Shown here: one piece after another, positions 6,801 to 12,433 of the stretch
Layout of the letters: the number at the start of each line of letters is the position of its first letter
Position numbering within the stretch: the first letter of the stretch is position 1
Source of the DNA: BOKZ01 sp040900165
GTDB taxonomy: Bacteria > Patescibacteriota > UBA1384 > 2-12-FULL-50-11
Reading direction: 5' to 3'
Assembly: GCA_040900165.1 (NCBI GenBank)
Contig: JBBDZM010000014.1
Coordinates: 1-12,433, forward strand
Length of the DNA stretch: 12,433 nt
Position numbers and translations under genes: made by a program
Notes under the pieces: model-generated
Database searches by the model: none
What the model was told of the DNA's origin: nothing
Seen by the model: the letters and a program-made list of their open reading frames with translations, nothing else

Positions 6801-7317
6801 CACCAAATCCAACCAGGTCATGGCCTTTGCTCAATTAGAAGATTTATCCGGAATGGTCGAGCTAGTGATTTTCCCCAACACTTACAAAGACAACCAAAAA
6901 TTCTGGGAAACTGACCAAATGTTATTGGTGGAAGGGAAGATTAACGACAAAGATGGTTCGCTAAAATTTTTGGCTGACCGAGCCTGGCCGCTGGATATGG
7001 TAACCGCCACGATGCTACCGAAACTCCGTAGTAGCGCGACAGCGGCAAACAACAGCTGGAGTGGGAATAACAGTAGTAGTTACCAAAAACCGGCCAAACC
7101 CCCGATCGAAAAACTATTCTCTGTCGATCTGCCGTATCGAACATCGAAATCTCTAATTGAAGAGCTAAAAACCGCCCTTCAGTCGCACCCCGGACCAACT
7201 CCCGTGGAGTTGCGAATCCTCCAAAACGGCGATACCAGAATTATGAAGACTCGACTGACTGTTGCCCAATCGCCAGAGCTCCAAGACGAAGTTGAGAAAA
7301 TTTTGTCCGGCGTTTAG
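3820..7317 (+). CDS. dnaE: DNA polymerase III alpha subunit
   Basis: The replicative C-family polymerase, 1165 aa, normal length for DnaE. In order: a PHP domain (about 1-280); the palm/thumb/finger core with GPGRGSAAGS (358-367), catalytic aspartates D401 and D403 in PDIDMDF and D557 in KMDFLG; finger helices with YRPGP (636-640) and the NKSHA region (748-752); a helix-hairpin-helix region (about 820-885, LVKAGALDRF); a clamp-binding-type motif QLHFF (910-914); an OB fold (about 975-1060); a Ser/Asn-rich linker (about 1071-1093); and a C-terminal domain. The PHP domain keeps the full metal-ligand pattern (H10, H12, D19, H44, E69, H90, C140, D209, H211), which in known families goes with an active proofreading nuclease. 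The start is the family start with a leader of only a few bases. Monocistronic; its stop overlaps that of the facing gene. Confidence 0.98.
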   Translation: MAKPQFVHLHVHSHYSLLDGLGKVPELINKAKEYDMPALALTDHGVLYGAIEFFNEAKKAGIKPIIGQEAYIAPRKMSDKAAGVDTKPYHMVLLAKNLEGYKNLIKITSAAHLEGYYYKPRVDRDFLSRHSTGLIGTTACLASETSRLILDGRFDELEETVKTYQEIFGKDSYYLELQHHPSIPEQQVVNQHIKDLAKKLKMPLIATNDTHYVNADDRVSHDQLVCIQTGRLVSDTNRMLYTGDFSLKTAEEMAKAFTDVPEAIANTVKIAEMVDLEIPQGQNLLPKFPLPPNETEESLLKKWCEDGLKVRYNKITPEIRQRLDYELETVFRMGFPGYFLIVADFLRFARSKGIVVGPGRGSAAGSIMAYAAGITNVDPLKYGLLFERFLDPSRISMPDIDMDFEDVRRGEVIDYVRAKYGDDHVAGIITFGTIMARAAVRDVGRVLGAQYNHVDAIAKAVPTPIQGRHVPLEKSIKEAPELKVIYDSDPEAKQILDSAVKLEGTIRHASQHACAIVISDAPLEQYAPVQQSQGGDVHQVTQYSMDPIEKIGLLKMDFLGLSNLTTIRQCCEIIEAVHGQTVDIYNLPLDDKKTYKLLARGETTGVFQLESSGMKRYIKELQPTQFEDIVAMVALYRPGPMQWIQSFINRKNGKEKIEYLHPLAKDSMTETYGIPVYQEQVMRLSKDMCGFTGSEADTLRKAIGKKIPKLMKEMKEKFITGAVKNGVAEKKASEIWDQLEDFAAYCFNKSHAVCYALIAYQTAYLKANFPDCFMAALMTSDLGDIDRLSIEIIESEHMGLKVLPPDVNQSFRDFAVVKSENALRFGLGAIKNVGTKMAEEIVRERKKGGEYKNLEDFLRRLGPNLNKKVIENLVKAGALDRFEERCRMYAGVELITKWAAETAKAAHANQLHFFGEADAAATITKVELPKATQNKKEELVWEKELLGLYLSDHPLKEYAELTAKIATSIAELSLTDVGKTFRVAGIIQEVKKITTKSNQVMAFAQLEDLSGMVELVIFPNTYKDNQKFWETDQMLLVEGKINDKDGSLKFLADRAWPLDMVTATMLPKLRSSATAANNSWSGNNSSSYQKPAKPPIEKLFSVDLPYRTSKSLIEELKTALQSHPGPTPVELRILQNGDTRIMKTRLTVAQSPELQDEVEKILSGV

Positions 7318-7841
7318 ATAATCTGTGGCCGCTTTGGCGCGGTAGTTGATTCGGCCATCTCCCGCTGAACCCGGACAATTTGCTGTTGAATATCGTACGG
7401 ATCGACGACGTCTTCTAAAACCACCCGGCCTTCGCGCGAGGCCGTTTGGATTTTGACATCGCCAAAATTGAGCATCGTGCGGATTGGGCCATCGATTTCA
7501 GTCGATATTTCTTGAATCCGATCAATCTCTGCTTCGGAAATCTGCCGTCTAAATATCCCTAATTGGTCAATCCTAATCACTCGCTGGTTGGTCATAACGT
7601 AGGTGCCGTTATTCCAAAGAAACCAAATGTAAAACGAATACATCCCGCCTAAAATCAGCACCCCTAAAATAACGTAGGTAGTAATTTGTGAGGCACCGAA
7701 AAAATACAAGCTGGCCACCACTAACCCCGCCACTATCAGCCAAAACCAGACAATCGGCATAAGGATCCACGGATGGCACCGTACCACCAACAAAACACTC
7801 TCGTTACTGCGCTTACCTCGAAATGAGTATTCGTCTTCCAT
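7314..7841 (-). CDS. Membrane protein with bacterial PH domain (YdbS/DUF304-like)
   Basis: A protein of 175 aa. A short cytoplasmic N-terminus precedes a VRCHPWIL segment, two membrane helices at about residues 25-48 and 53-76, and a bacterial pleckstrin-homology domain (bPH2/DUF304) from about 78 to 160 with the typical TYVMTNQRVIRIDQLGIFRRQ opening, the IDRIQEI segment and LNFGDVKIQTA. The family is common in compact genomes; its function is poorly defined and may involve envelope maintenance. The ATG shares one base with the stop of the preceding gene (TAATG) without a Shine-Dalgarno, suggesting termination-reinitiation coupling. It is the last gene of the leftward cluster and its stop overlaps the dnaE stop head-on, leaving no room for a terminator. 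Confidence 0.85.
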   Translation of the reverse strand: MEDEYSFRGKRSNESVLLVVRCHPWILMPIVWFWLIVAGLVVASLYFFGASQITTYVILGVLILGGMYSFYIWFLWNNGTYVMTNQRVIRIDQLGIFRRQISEAEIDRIQEISTEIDGPIRTMLNFGDVKIQTASREGRVVLEDVVDPYDIQQQIVRVQREMAESTTAPKRPQII

Positions 7842-8878
7842 TAATTATTTTTGGCTTGCTTTGAGTATAGCAAGACAAACCCAGCCATGGCTGTTAAGGC
7901 CAAAAAGATTAAGTAATACTGGCCAGTTTTTTGAGTATTAAGCGCCGCCAAACCCAGGGCTAAGCTAATCGAAAAATAGATCGCATTAATTTGCCAGACC
8001 GCTAGACCCATCGCCAACAGCCGGTGGGTGAGATGACGATTGTCCGGTAGAAACGGCGATTGACGGTTGATAATACGGCCAAAGAAAACTACCGCCGCGT
8101 CTAGTATCGGGATCGCCATCACCAGAAAAGCGACAATTACTTTGCCGCCCGAGATAATCGCCAACACCCCGATAATAAAGCCCAAAAACACCGCACCTGT
8201 GTCGCCCAAAAAGGCTTTTTTAGCCATAAAATTATGCGGCAAAAACCCCGCCAATGCACCAAAAACAATCGCCGCTAGTAAGGCACTGCCCGATTGATCG
8301 CCCCGGGAAATTGATAAGATAAAAAGCACGGCCATGGCAATCATCGAGGTCCCGCCGGCCAAACCATCGATACTATCAACCCAGTTAACAACGTTAGCCA
8401 GCACGACCAACCAAATAACGATAAAAATCCAGGCAATATAGCCGTTGAGCGCCAAATCCCAACCAAAGGTTGTCAGCCAAGCCACTTTCACCCCGAACGC
8501 TGCAATAATTAGAGCGGCCGTAACTTGGGTAGCCAATTTCAGTGGCCATTTAATGTTTTTAAAGTCGTCGGCGATATTTACCACCGACAGCACAACAACC
8601 GCAATTACTAGCCCAAGAAAGTTCTTATCAATTCCGCCAATTTGTCCGTCGATAAATTTGAACGACTCGGGGCTGACCAAATAGGCGCCAAGGGATACTA
8701 GCAAAAACGTTACGACAATGGCAATGCCACCAACCCGGGGAGTTGGTGTTTTGTGAATATCGCGCTGCCGGATCTCGGCCGAAAAGATATTTTTCTCTAC
8801 GGCGTAAGTTTTAAATAACCAAACTAACAAATAGGCAACAATCGAGCTAACTAAGGCGCTAATGTAGTAAGGCGCCAT
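7841..8878 (-). CDS. WecA/TagO-like polyprenyl-phosphate sugar-1-phosphate transferase
   Basis: A polytopic membrane enzyme of 345 aa with about ten to eleven hydrophobic helices, of the MraY/WecA/TagO family (glycosyltransferase family 4). Such enzymes transfer a sugar-1-phosphate from a UDP-sugar to undecaprenyl phosphate on the cytoplasmic face, the first step of O-antigen, teichoic-acid or capsule-type glycan synthesis. Motifs seen: PRVGG (48-51), the Mg-site pair D104-D105 in NIADDF, NWVDSIDGLAGG (165-176), FLGDTGA (223-229), D260, and a C-terminal loop PDNRHLTHRLL with H282 and H285. That loop resembles the WecA/TagO HxHH region rather than MraY, and a WecA-type N-acetylhexosamine donor is an inference. 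The gene starts 4 nt after the ndk stop, with only a weak TAGGT as Shine-Dalgarno. Confidence 0.88.
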   Translation of the reverse strand: MAPYYISALVSSIVAYLLVWLFKTYAVEKNIFSAEIRQRDIHKTPTPRVGGIAIVVTFLLVSLGAYLVSPESFKFIDGQIGGIDKNFLGLVIAVVVLSVVNIADDFKNIKWPLKLATQVTAALIIAAFGVKVAWLTTFGWDLALNGYIAWIFIVIWLVVLANVVNWVDSIDGLAGGTSMIAMAVLFILSISRGDQSGSALLAAIVFGALAGFLPHNFMAKKAFLGDTGAVFLGFIIGVLAIISGGKVIVAFLVMAIPILDAAVVFFGRIINRQSPFLPDNRHLTHRLLAMGLAVWQINAIYFSISLALGLAALNTQKTGQYYLIFLALTAMAGFVLLYSKQAKNN

Positions 8879-8882
8879 CGGC

Positions 8883-9380
8883 TTAACCTAAAATATGTCT
8901 ATCGTGGACAGAGGTGTAGGAGAATAGTTCGGTTTCGCTAAACCAGAGCGATATTTCGGAGTTAGCGTCCTCTTGCGAGGATGAGGCGTGAACAACGTTG
9001 CGGACACCGATCCCCTTGGCATCGGCCCAGCCGTAGCTGACGTGGGCAAAATCACCGCGGATCGTGCCGGGCTCGGCCGCTTTTGGCTCGGTCGCCCCAA
9101 CCATCTTGCGCACCAGCGGGATTGATTCAATCCCCTCTAGAACAACTGCAATTGTTGGGCCAGACGAAAGCATCTCCACCATCTGATTACGGACCTTTTC
9201 GCCACGCCGTTTAGTAATGTCTTCGGTGTAGTGCTTTTTGGCAAACTCCTGATCGATCACGGTTAATTTTAGCCCGGCGATCTTCAGGCCGGCCTGCTCA
9301 AAACGACTAATAATCTGACCGACAATACCGCGCTCAACGCCGTCGGGCTTAATCAGCACCAATGTCCGCTCTACTTTCAT
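8883..9380 (-). CDS. ndk: Nucleoside diphosphate kinase
   Basis: A protein of 165 aa that passes the gamma-phosphate of ATP to nucleoside diphosphates through a phosphohistidine, keeping NTP and dNTP pools balanced. Expected residues are present: K11 in LIKPDG, Y51, R91, T97 in GATEP, R108 in TIRGD, N128 and the catalytic H131 in NVVHASSS. The family's usual HGSDS/HASDS is HASSS here. The protein is somewhat longer than the usual 140-150 aa: a few extra residues follow Y51, and a longer one (FAHVSYGWADAKGIG) lies between R108 and N128, just before the catalytic His; I recall similar insertions from Patescibacteria-type NDKs. The start at 9380 has no Shine-Dalgarno, but a perfect TATAAT lies 6 nt upstream, so the mRNA is probably leaderless. 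It is followed by the WecA-like gene. Confidence 0.95.
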   Translation of the reverse strand: MKVERTLVLIKPDGVERGIVGQIISRFEQAGLKIAGLKLTVIDQEFAKKHYTEDITKRRGEKVRNQMVEMLSSGPTIAVVLEGIESIPLVRKMVGATEPKAAEPGTIRGDFAHVSYGWADAKGIGVRNVVHASSSQEDANSEISLWFSETELFSYTSVHDRHILG

Positions 9381-9386
9381 AATTCA

Positions 9387-9392
9387 ATTATA
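9387..9392 (-). promoter_or_regulatory. -10 element of ndk (leaderless)
   Basis: A perfect TATAAT on the minus strand ends 6 nt before the ndk ATG, which puts transcription start at the A of the start codon. The -35 region (around 9409-9415, TTCTTA/TTTCTT) is weak and lies within the 3' end of the preceding peptidase gene. ndk may therefore be transcribed from this site as well as by read-through. Confidence 0.55.
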
Positions 9393-9400
9393 TCGCAGCT

Positions 9401-10678
9401 CTACAGGTTAAGAAAGTCCCGGAAACGCCCGTCGGAGCTGTAGGGGCCAATGACCGCTAGGACTTGGCGATCTTTCACCAACAGCCGGGCAGCCAATTTT
9501 TGAATGTCTTTGGCCGTTACTTTTTCAATCAACTCCTTGGCGTCTTCGTAGGATTCGCTGGCTCCTAATAGCGTCGAGGTGCCGTACCAGGTTGCGATAT
9601 CAACTGGTTTGTCTGAAGAAATGTCGTAGGAGCCGATTAGCAGAGCCTTGGCTTTGCGCAGCTCGCCGGTAGTGACCGCCTCGTCAGAGAGTTTCTGGAA
9701 TTCTTCGTCCAATGCCGCTAGAGCTAGGTCGATTTTGCCGGTGTTAACGCCGCCGTAAACTTGAATAATCCCGGTGTCCTCAAACGGGTAAAACTGCGAG
9801 CGGATAGCGTAGGCCAAACCTTTTTGCTCGCGGATATTCAAGAATAGCCGCGAGCTCATGCCGGCGCCCAGGACGGCGTTTAAGACTGCGGCCGTGAAGC
9901 GTTCCTGACTACGCAATCCCAGATTGGTGTCGCTGAAGGCCAGCATAAAATGGGTCTGGTCGGTTTTTTTGTTTAAAACTTTCAGGGCTTTCTTACTGTT
10001 GGTCGTTACCAGCGTTGGTTGACTGACTTTTTTACCCTTCAAATGGCCAAGCAATTGTTTGATTTCGCCGTCGATATCCTTGTGCGCCAAATTGCCGACC
10101 ACCACAAAAGTGGCTTGGCTAGGAGCGTAGTGCTCGGCGTGGTATTTCTGGAAGTCCTCTATTTGAACCGATTTGATAATTTTTTCCGTGCCGATTACCG
10201 AGTAACCGAGCGGGCTGTCGGGAAACAGAATCTCTCCCAACATGTCGTCTACTAAATGGGCTGGATCGTCGTTCATTCGGCGGATTTCTTCAATAATCAC
10301 CCCGCGCTCCCGCTCTAAATCGGCTTTTGGTAGCGTTGGCATAAACGCCAACTCGCCGGCCACTTGGATTCCCCGGCGCCACTGCGACTGGGGGACGATA
10401 TTCCAGTAGGCGGTGTGATCGTTACTGGTCCAGGCATTAAAATAGCCGCCGATGCCCTCGATTGACTCGGCGATACTGCGAGTGTCTTTGAAGCTGCGAG
10501 TCCCTTTGAAAACCATGTGCTCTAAAAAGTGGGCAATGCCGTTAATCTTCGGCGACTCGTAGCGCGAGCCGCTGCGAATAACTAAAAAGTTGGTGACGGT
10601 GTGAAACGACGGTAAATGCACCTTAATTATTGTCAGGCCGTTTTTGAGCGTAGATTTTTTTATGTCTAATTTTTGCAT
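9401..10678 (-). CDS. M16 family zinc metallopeptidase
   Basis: A protein of 425 aa, the usual length of single-chain M16B peptidases (PqqL/processing-peptidase-like). The N-terminal half carries the inverted zinc motif H50-F-L-E53-H54 and the third ligand in E124-x6-E131, with 76 residues between H54 and E131, as expected for an active enzyme. The C-terminal half has SSRLFLNIREQKGLAYAIRS with R283 and Y290, which in this family contact substrate. Thus active-site and substrate residues are both present in one chain, and it probably works as a homodimer on peptides or misfolded segments. There is no signal peptide or membrane segment, so it is likely cytoplasmic. The start at 10678 matches the family N-terminus. 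A promoter sits directly in front, and a leaderless mRNA is predicted. Confidence 0.93.
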   Translation of the reverse strand: MQKLDIKKSTLKNGLTIIKVHLPSFHTVTNFLVIRSGSRYESPKINGIAHFLEHMVFKGTRSFKDTRSIAESIEGIGGYFNAWTSNDHTAYWNIVPQSQWRRGIQVAGELAFMPTLPKADLERERGVIIEEIRRMNDDPAHLVDDMLGEILFPDSPLGYSVIGTEKIIKSVQIEDFQKYHAEHYAPSQATFVVVGNLAHKDIDGEIKQLLGHLKGKKVSQPTLVTTNSKKALKVLNKKTDQTHFMLAFSDTNLGLRSQERFTAAVLNAVLGAGMSSRLFLNIREQKGLAYAIRSQFYPFEDTGIIQVYGGVNTGKIDLALAALDEEFQKLSDEAVTTGELRKAKALLIGSYDISSDKPVDIATWYGTSTLLGASESYEDAKELIEKVTAKDIQKLAARLLVKDRQVLAVIGPYSSDGRFRDFLNL

Positions 10679-10684
10679 GGGGTA

Positions 10685-10713
10685 ATTTTATTGTTTACTG
10701 GTCACTAAAGCAA
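10685..10713 (-). promoter_or_regulatory. Promoter of the M16 peptidase gene (leaderless)
   Basis: Minus-strand TTGCTT (10708-10713) and TAAAAT (10685-10690) are spaced by 17 nt. The -10 box has five of six consensus bases; the -35 has the TTG core. Six bases (TACCCC) separate the -10 box from the ATG, so transcription is predicted to begin on the A of the start codon. Confidence 0.65.
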
Positions 10714-10723
10714 GGTAAGGCAT

Positions 10724-10752
10724 TTGACGAAGTCGGTGGCGTTATTTAGGCT
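10724..10752 (+). promoter_or_regulatory. Promoter of the Phd/YefM-polyproline gene (candidate)
   Basis: Plus-strand TTGACG (10724-10729) is five of six matches to the -35 consensus and lies 17 nt from TAGGCT (10747-10752), a poor -10 with only the key T, A and final T. Eight bases separate it from the ATG, predicting at most a 1-2 nt leader. Another AT-rich box, TATAGA, overlaps the ATG and would instead favour a GTG start at 10770. Confidence 0.4.
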
Positions 10753-10760
10753 GGATATAG

Positions 10761-11762
10761 ATGTTAAACGTGCCTATCGACAGAATTGTGCCGCTGACAG
10801 ACGCCAGAGACAACTTTAGCCGTCTAGTTAACGACATCGAGAAACAATCCGACGGGATGTACGTGTTAACTAAGGGCGGGAAACCGGCGATTGCTTTAAT
10901 TAATATTGAGTTTCTCAATAAGCTCATGAACGGCGACGTTAAAATGCCGGAGTCCGAGCCGTCGGTCATTGATAAGGATTTACCCGAGCCAAAGCCAGTT
11001 GCGCCACCGGCCGAAAGCCAGCCCAAGGAAGCGCCAGTACGACAAGGGGAACCGACCAAAAAAGAACCAACAGCAGACCGAATTAACCCAACCTGGACCG
11101 GTAAACCCGACCCTTGGCCACTGTCTTCTCGCCCATCAGCTCCCATGCCTAACAACAACGTTGCACCAATTATGGCTGAAACACCTCATCCAGCTCCACC
11201 GCCACCGTTACCGCCAAAGCTTCCGAGTCCTCCGCCGCCACGGCCATTACCAACACCGCCTCCAGTTACACCGCCAATGTCGCCCCCGCCGCTGCCTCGA
11301 CCAACTCCTGTTCCACCCCCGCCTCCTCCACCCCCACCAGCACCGCCCTTCCAGCCAGTCAGGGCAACCCCGAACGTAGTTGAGGGGCCGCCGGTAACGC
11401 CGATCAATAGTCGACCAGATCTAGGTACGCCGGTAGCGATTAACCGACCAACGCCGCCAACGCCAACCCTACCGCCGCCACCGCCCAACGAGCCGGGTAT
11501 TCCGTTTAGTGAGCCGTCCAAAACCGTTTTAGAGCCAGGCGAAACCCCGCCAGCCATCAATAAACCCCAGCTAAATCAGAATAAAGTCGAGCTGCCAGCC
11601 TCCAAGCCAACCCCTGCGCCGGCCATGCCTGCCCCATTAGCTAGCCCAACTATTAATTCAACTAGTTCAACGCCGCCGCCAGCGCCCGGACTTGGGGAAG
11701 CGCCGGCCTCACAAAACGTCGTCCGCCCGCCCGACAAACCTGTTCAAGATCTAGAGATTTAG
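10761..11762 (+). CDS. Phd/YefM-like domain fused to a long proline-rich tail
   Basis: A protein of 333 aa. Residues 1-56 match the Phd/YefM antitoxin fold: an N-terminal strand, VPLTDARDNFSRLVNDIEK (the helix of the family's EaRxNLsxll motif), then YVLTKGGKPAIALINIEFLNKL (the itrxGkPvAvlv strands). In toxin-antitoxin operons this fold binds operator DNA and a tail neutralises the toxin. Here residues from about 61 onward contain 94 prolines in 273 residues (about 34 %), including nine in a row near 194-202, and look disordered, with no membrane segment and no cysteine. All four proline codons are mixed, arguing for selection on the protein rather than a slipping DNA repeat. No RelE/ParE/Doc-like toxin gene lies beside it: upstream is the divergent peptidase and downstream a converging membrane gene. 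Function unknown. Confidence 0.85.
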   Translation: MLNVPIDRIVPLTDARDNFSRLVNDIEKQSDGMYVLTKGGKPAIALINIEFLNKLMNGDVKMPESEPSVIDKDLPEPKPVAPPAESQPKEAPVRQGEPTKKEPTADRINPTWTGKPDPWPLSSRPSAPMPNNNVAPIMAETPHPAPPPPLPPKLPSPPPPRPLPTPPPVTPPMSPPPLPRPTPVPPPPPPPPPAPPFQPVRATPNVVEGPPVTPINSRPDLGTPVAINRPTPPTPTLPPPPPNEPGIPFSEPSKTVLEPGETPPAINKPQLNQNKVELPASKPTPAPAMPAPLASPTINSTSSTPPPAPGLGEAPASQNVVRPPDKPVQDLEI

Positions 11763-12433
11763 CTGTTAAACAGTATGGTAATTAATGCTGTTACCGCCGT
11801 GCCAACCAGCGAACCACCAATTACTTGCGCTAAAGTGTGTTGTTTTAAGTAAAACCTCGCCCAGCCAATCAAAATTATCAACCCAAACATCACCGAAAAA
11901 AGTGGGTTAACAAAAACCGCTAACAGTGTCGTTAGTGCCGCGAAAGTAGCGCAGTGCAAGCTAACCTTCCACTGAAAAGTAATAATTGTTAGCGACACTA
12001 GCATCGCCACCAAAATATTGCTGGTCAGTAGTAGGTTGGTGTTACCAACTCGGCTAGAGATTAAGTAGCTACCGACTAAGGCGCCCAGACTAGCTAACAT
12101 CATCGGAACAATCCGATCCTCGCGGCGGCTAATATCGATATCGACCCGTTTTTCTTTGCGCCAAGTGGTCAGGGTGTAGATAATCCCCGGGCCAACCAAT
12201 AGAAGAGTGCCAACCACCGTCCAACGCAGAAACTGTTCGGTCGTATCGGCGTAGCGATATGTAATAAATCCCAGGCTGACAACAAAAATTATCGCTGGGT
12301 TAGTGAGCGTTGAGACAACCTCCGCTAGGATTTTTAGCTTCTGGCTATCGGCTTGTGAGCTATCTTGTGGTTTTTTATCGGCGACCATAGCAGGATTTGA
12401 ACTGCTAGGGAGCTGTTTGTTAACGGCGACCAT
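11759..12433 (-). CDS. PAP2-like integral membrane protein (start at window edge)
   Basis: At least 224 aa; an ATG coincides with the last three bases, so the true start may lie outside. A hydrophilic N-terminus of about 35 residues is followed by some five to six membrane helices (about 45-60, 70-90, 110-125, 133-153, 160-175 and 178-196). Motifs resemble the PAP2 phosphatase superfamily: R103-R104-E-D-R107-x-x-P near the first motif, K156-x-S-x-H160 in place of PSGH, and R193-x5-H199-T-x2-Q203 in place of SRx5Hx3D. The catalytic histidines are thus kept, while the aspartate partner of the last one is glutamine. PAP2 enzymes dephosphorylate lipid phosphates or pyrophosphates such as undecaprenyl pyrophosphate; whether this one does is open. 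The alternative start at 12388 lies within an apparent N-terminal duplication. Its stop overlaps that of the converging gene. Confidence 0.75.
   Translation of the reverse strand: MVAVNKQLPSSSNPAMVADKKPQDSSQADSQKLKILAEVVSTLTNPAIIFVVSLGFITYRYADTTEQFLRWTVVGTLLLVGPGIIYTLTTWRKEKRVDIDISRREDRIVPMMLASLGALVGSYLISSRVGNTNLLLTSNILVAMLVSLTIITFQWKVSLHCATFAALTTLLAVFVNPLFSVMFGLIILIGWARFYLKQHTLAQVIGGSLVGTAVTALITILFNS
12379..12433 (-). repeat. Direct repeat of start-codon context, 45-nt period
   Basis: CGGCGACCAT occurs at 12379-12388 and again at 12424-12433, exactly 45 nt (15 codons) apart. In the encoded protein MVAVNKQLPSS is followed by MVADKKPQDSS, sharing MVA, K and SS at the same offsets. It looks like an old tandem duplication of the first 15 codons, which leaves two in-frame ATG codons. 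Confidence 0.4.

Noticed and set aside
8067..8684. Plus-strand ORFs inside the WecA-like gene
   Set aside because: They are antisense readings of hydrophobic transmembrane codons and carry no coding evidence of their own.
10742..11158. Minus-strand ORF of 138 aa
   Set aside because: It lies entirely across the start and the Phd-like domain of the plus-strand gene and its promoter region, and shows no domain signal.
11186..11560. Minus-strand ORF of 124 aa, very glycine-rich
   Set aside because: It is the exact antisense of the proline-rich tail: CCN proline codons read as glycine codons on the other strand. It has no promoter and no start context of its own.
1..12433. CRISPR arrays, insertion sequences, integrase or att sites
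   Set aside because: No regularly spaced repeats, transposase-like proteins or terminal inverted repeats were seen; no tRNA-end duplication is visible next to the tRNA-Gln gene.

Overview
This window looks like ordinary chromosome from a streamlined bacterium, most likely a member of the Candidate Phyla Radiation (Patescibacteria). That placement is inference from protein style: an L27 without a cleavable leader, an L19 with a long acidic tail, an NDK with an enlarged loop before its catalytic His and an HASSS active site, small membrane proteins, and very tight packing with overlapping genes. TGA is used as an ordinary stop (rpmA and yraN), so this is not a lineage in which TGA is recoded to Gly.

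Layout. Positions 1-3726 are read leftward: rpmA (L27), then two unrecognised ORFs ending in a clear intrinsic terminator, then a new promoter driving rplS (L19), yraN and gltX, whose reading frames overlap, then tRNA-Gln(CUG) with its own promoter. Divergently from rpmA, dnaE (replicative polymerase) runs rightward from 3820 to 7317. It meets head-on a leftward cluster running from 10678 down to 7314: an M16 zinc peptidase, ndk, a WecA/TagO-like polyprenyl-phosphate sugar-1-phosphate transferase and a membrane PH-domain protein. Divergent from the peptidase is a rightward gene (10761-11762) coding a Phd/YefM-like domain fused to a roughly 270-residue proline-rich tail. It converges on a leftward PAP2-like membrane protein that reaches the right edge.

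How the genes fit together. Translation (tRNA-Gln, GluRS, L19, L27), replication (DnaE), nucleotide supply (NDK) and envelope lipid/glycan chemistry (WecA-like, PAP2-like) are all represented. GluRS next to tRNA-Gln is suggestive of the indirect Glu-tRNA(Gln) to Gln-tRNA(Gln) route, though this cannot be proved here.

The points most worth a second look are: (1) nearly every predicted sigma70-type promoter places transcription start at, or within a few bases of, the start codon, while the internal gene gltX has a Shine-Dalgarno sequence; (2) a 101-nt dual-coded overlap between the L19 tail and YraN; (3) a short island between rpmA and rplS with two unknown ORFs, different codon preference and several strong hairpins, two of them capped by GNRA loops on the minus strand; (4) the Phd/YefM-polyproline fusion without a visible toxin partner.
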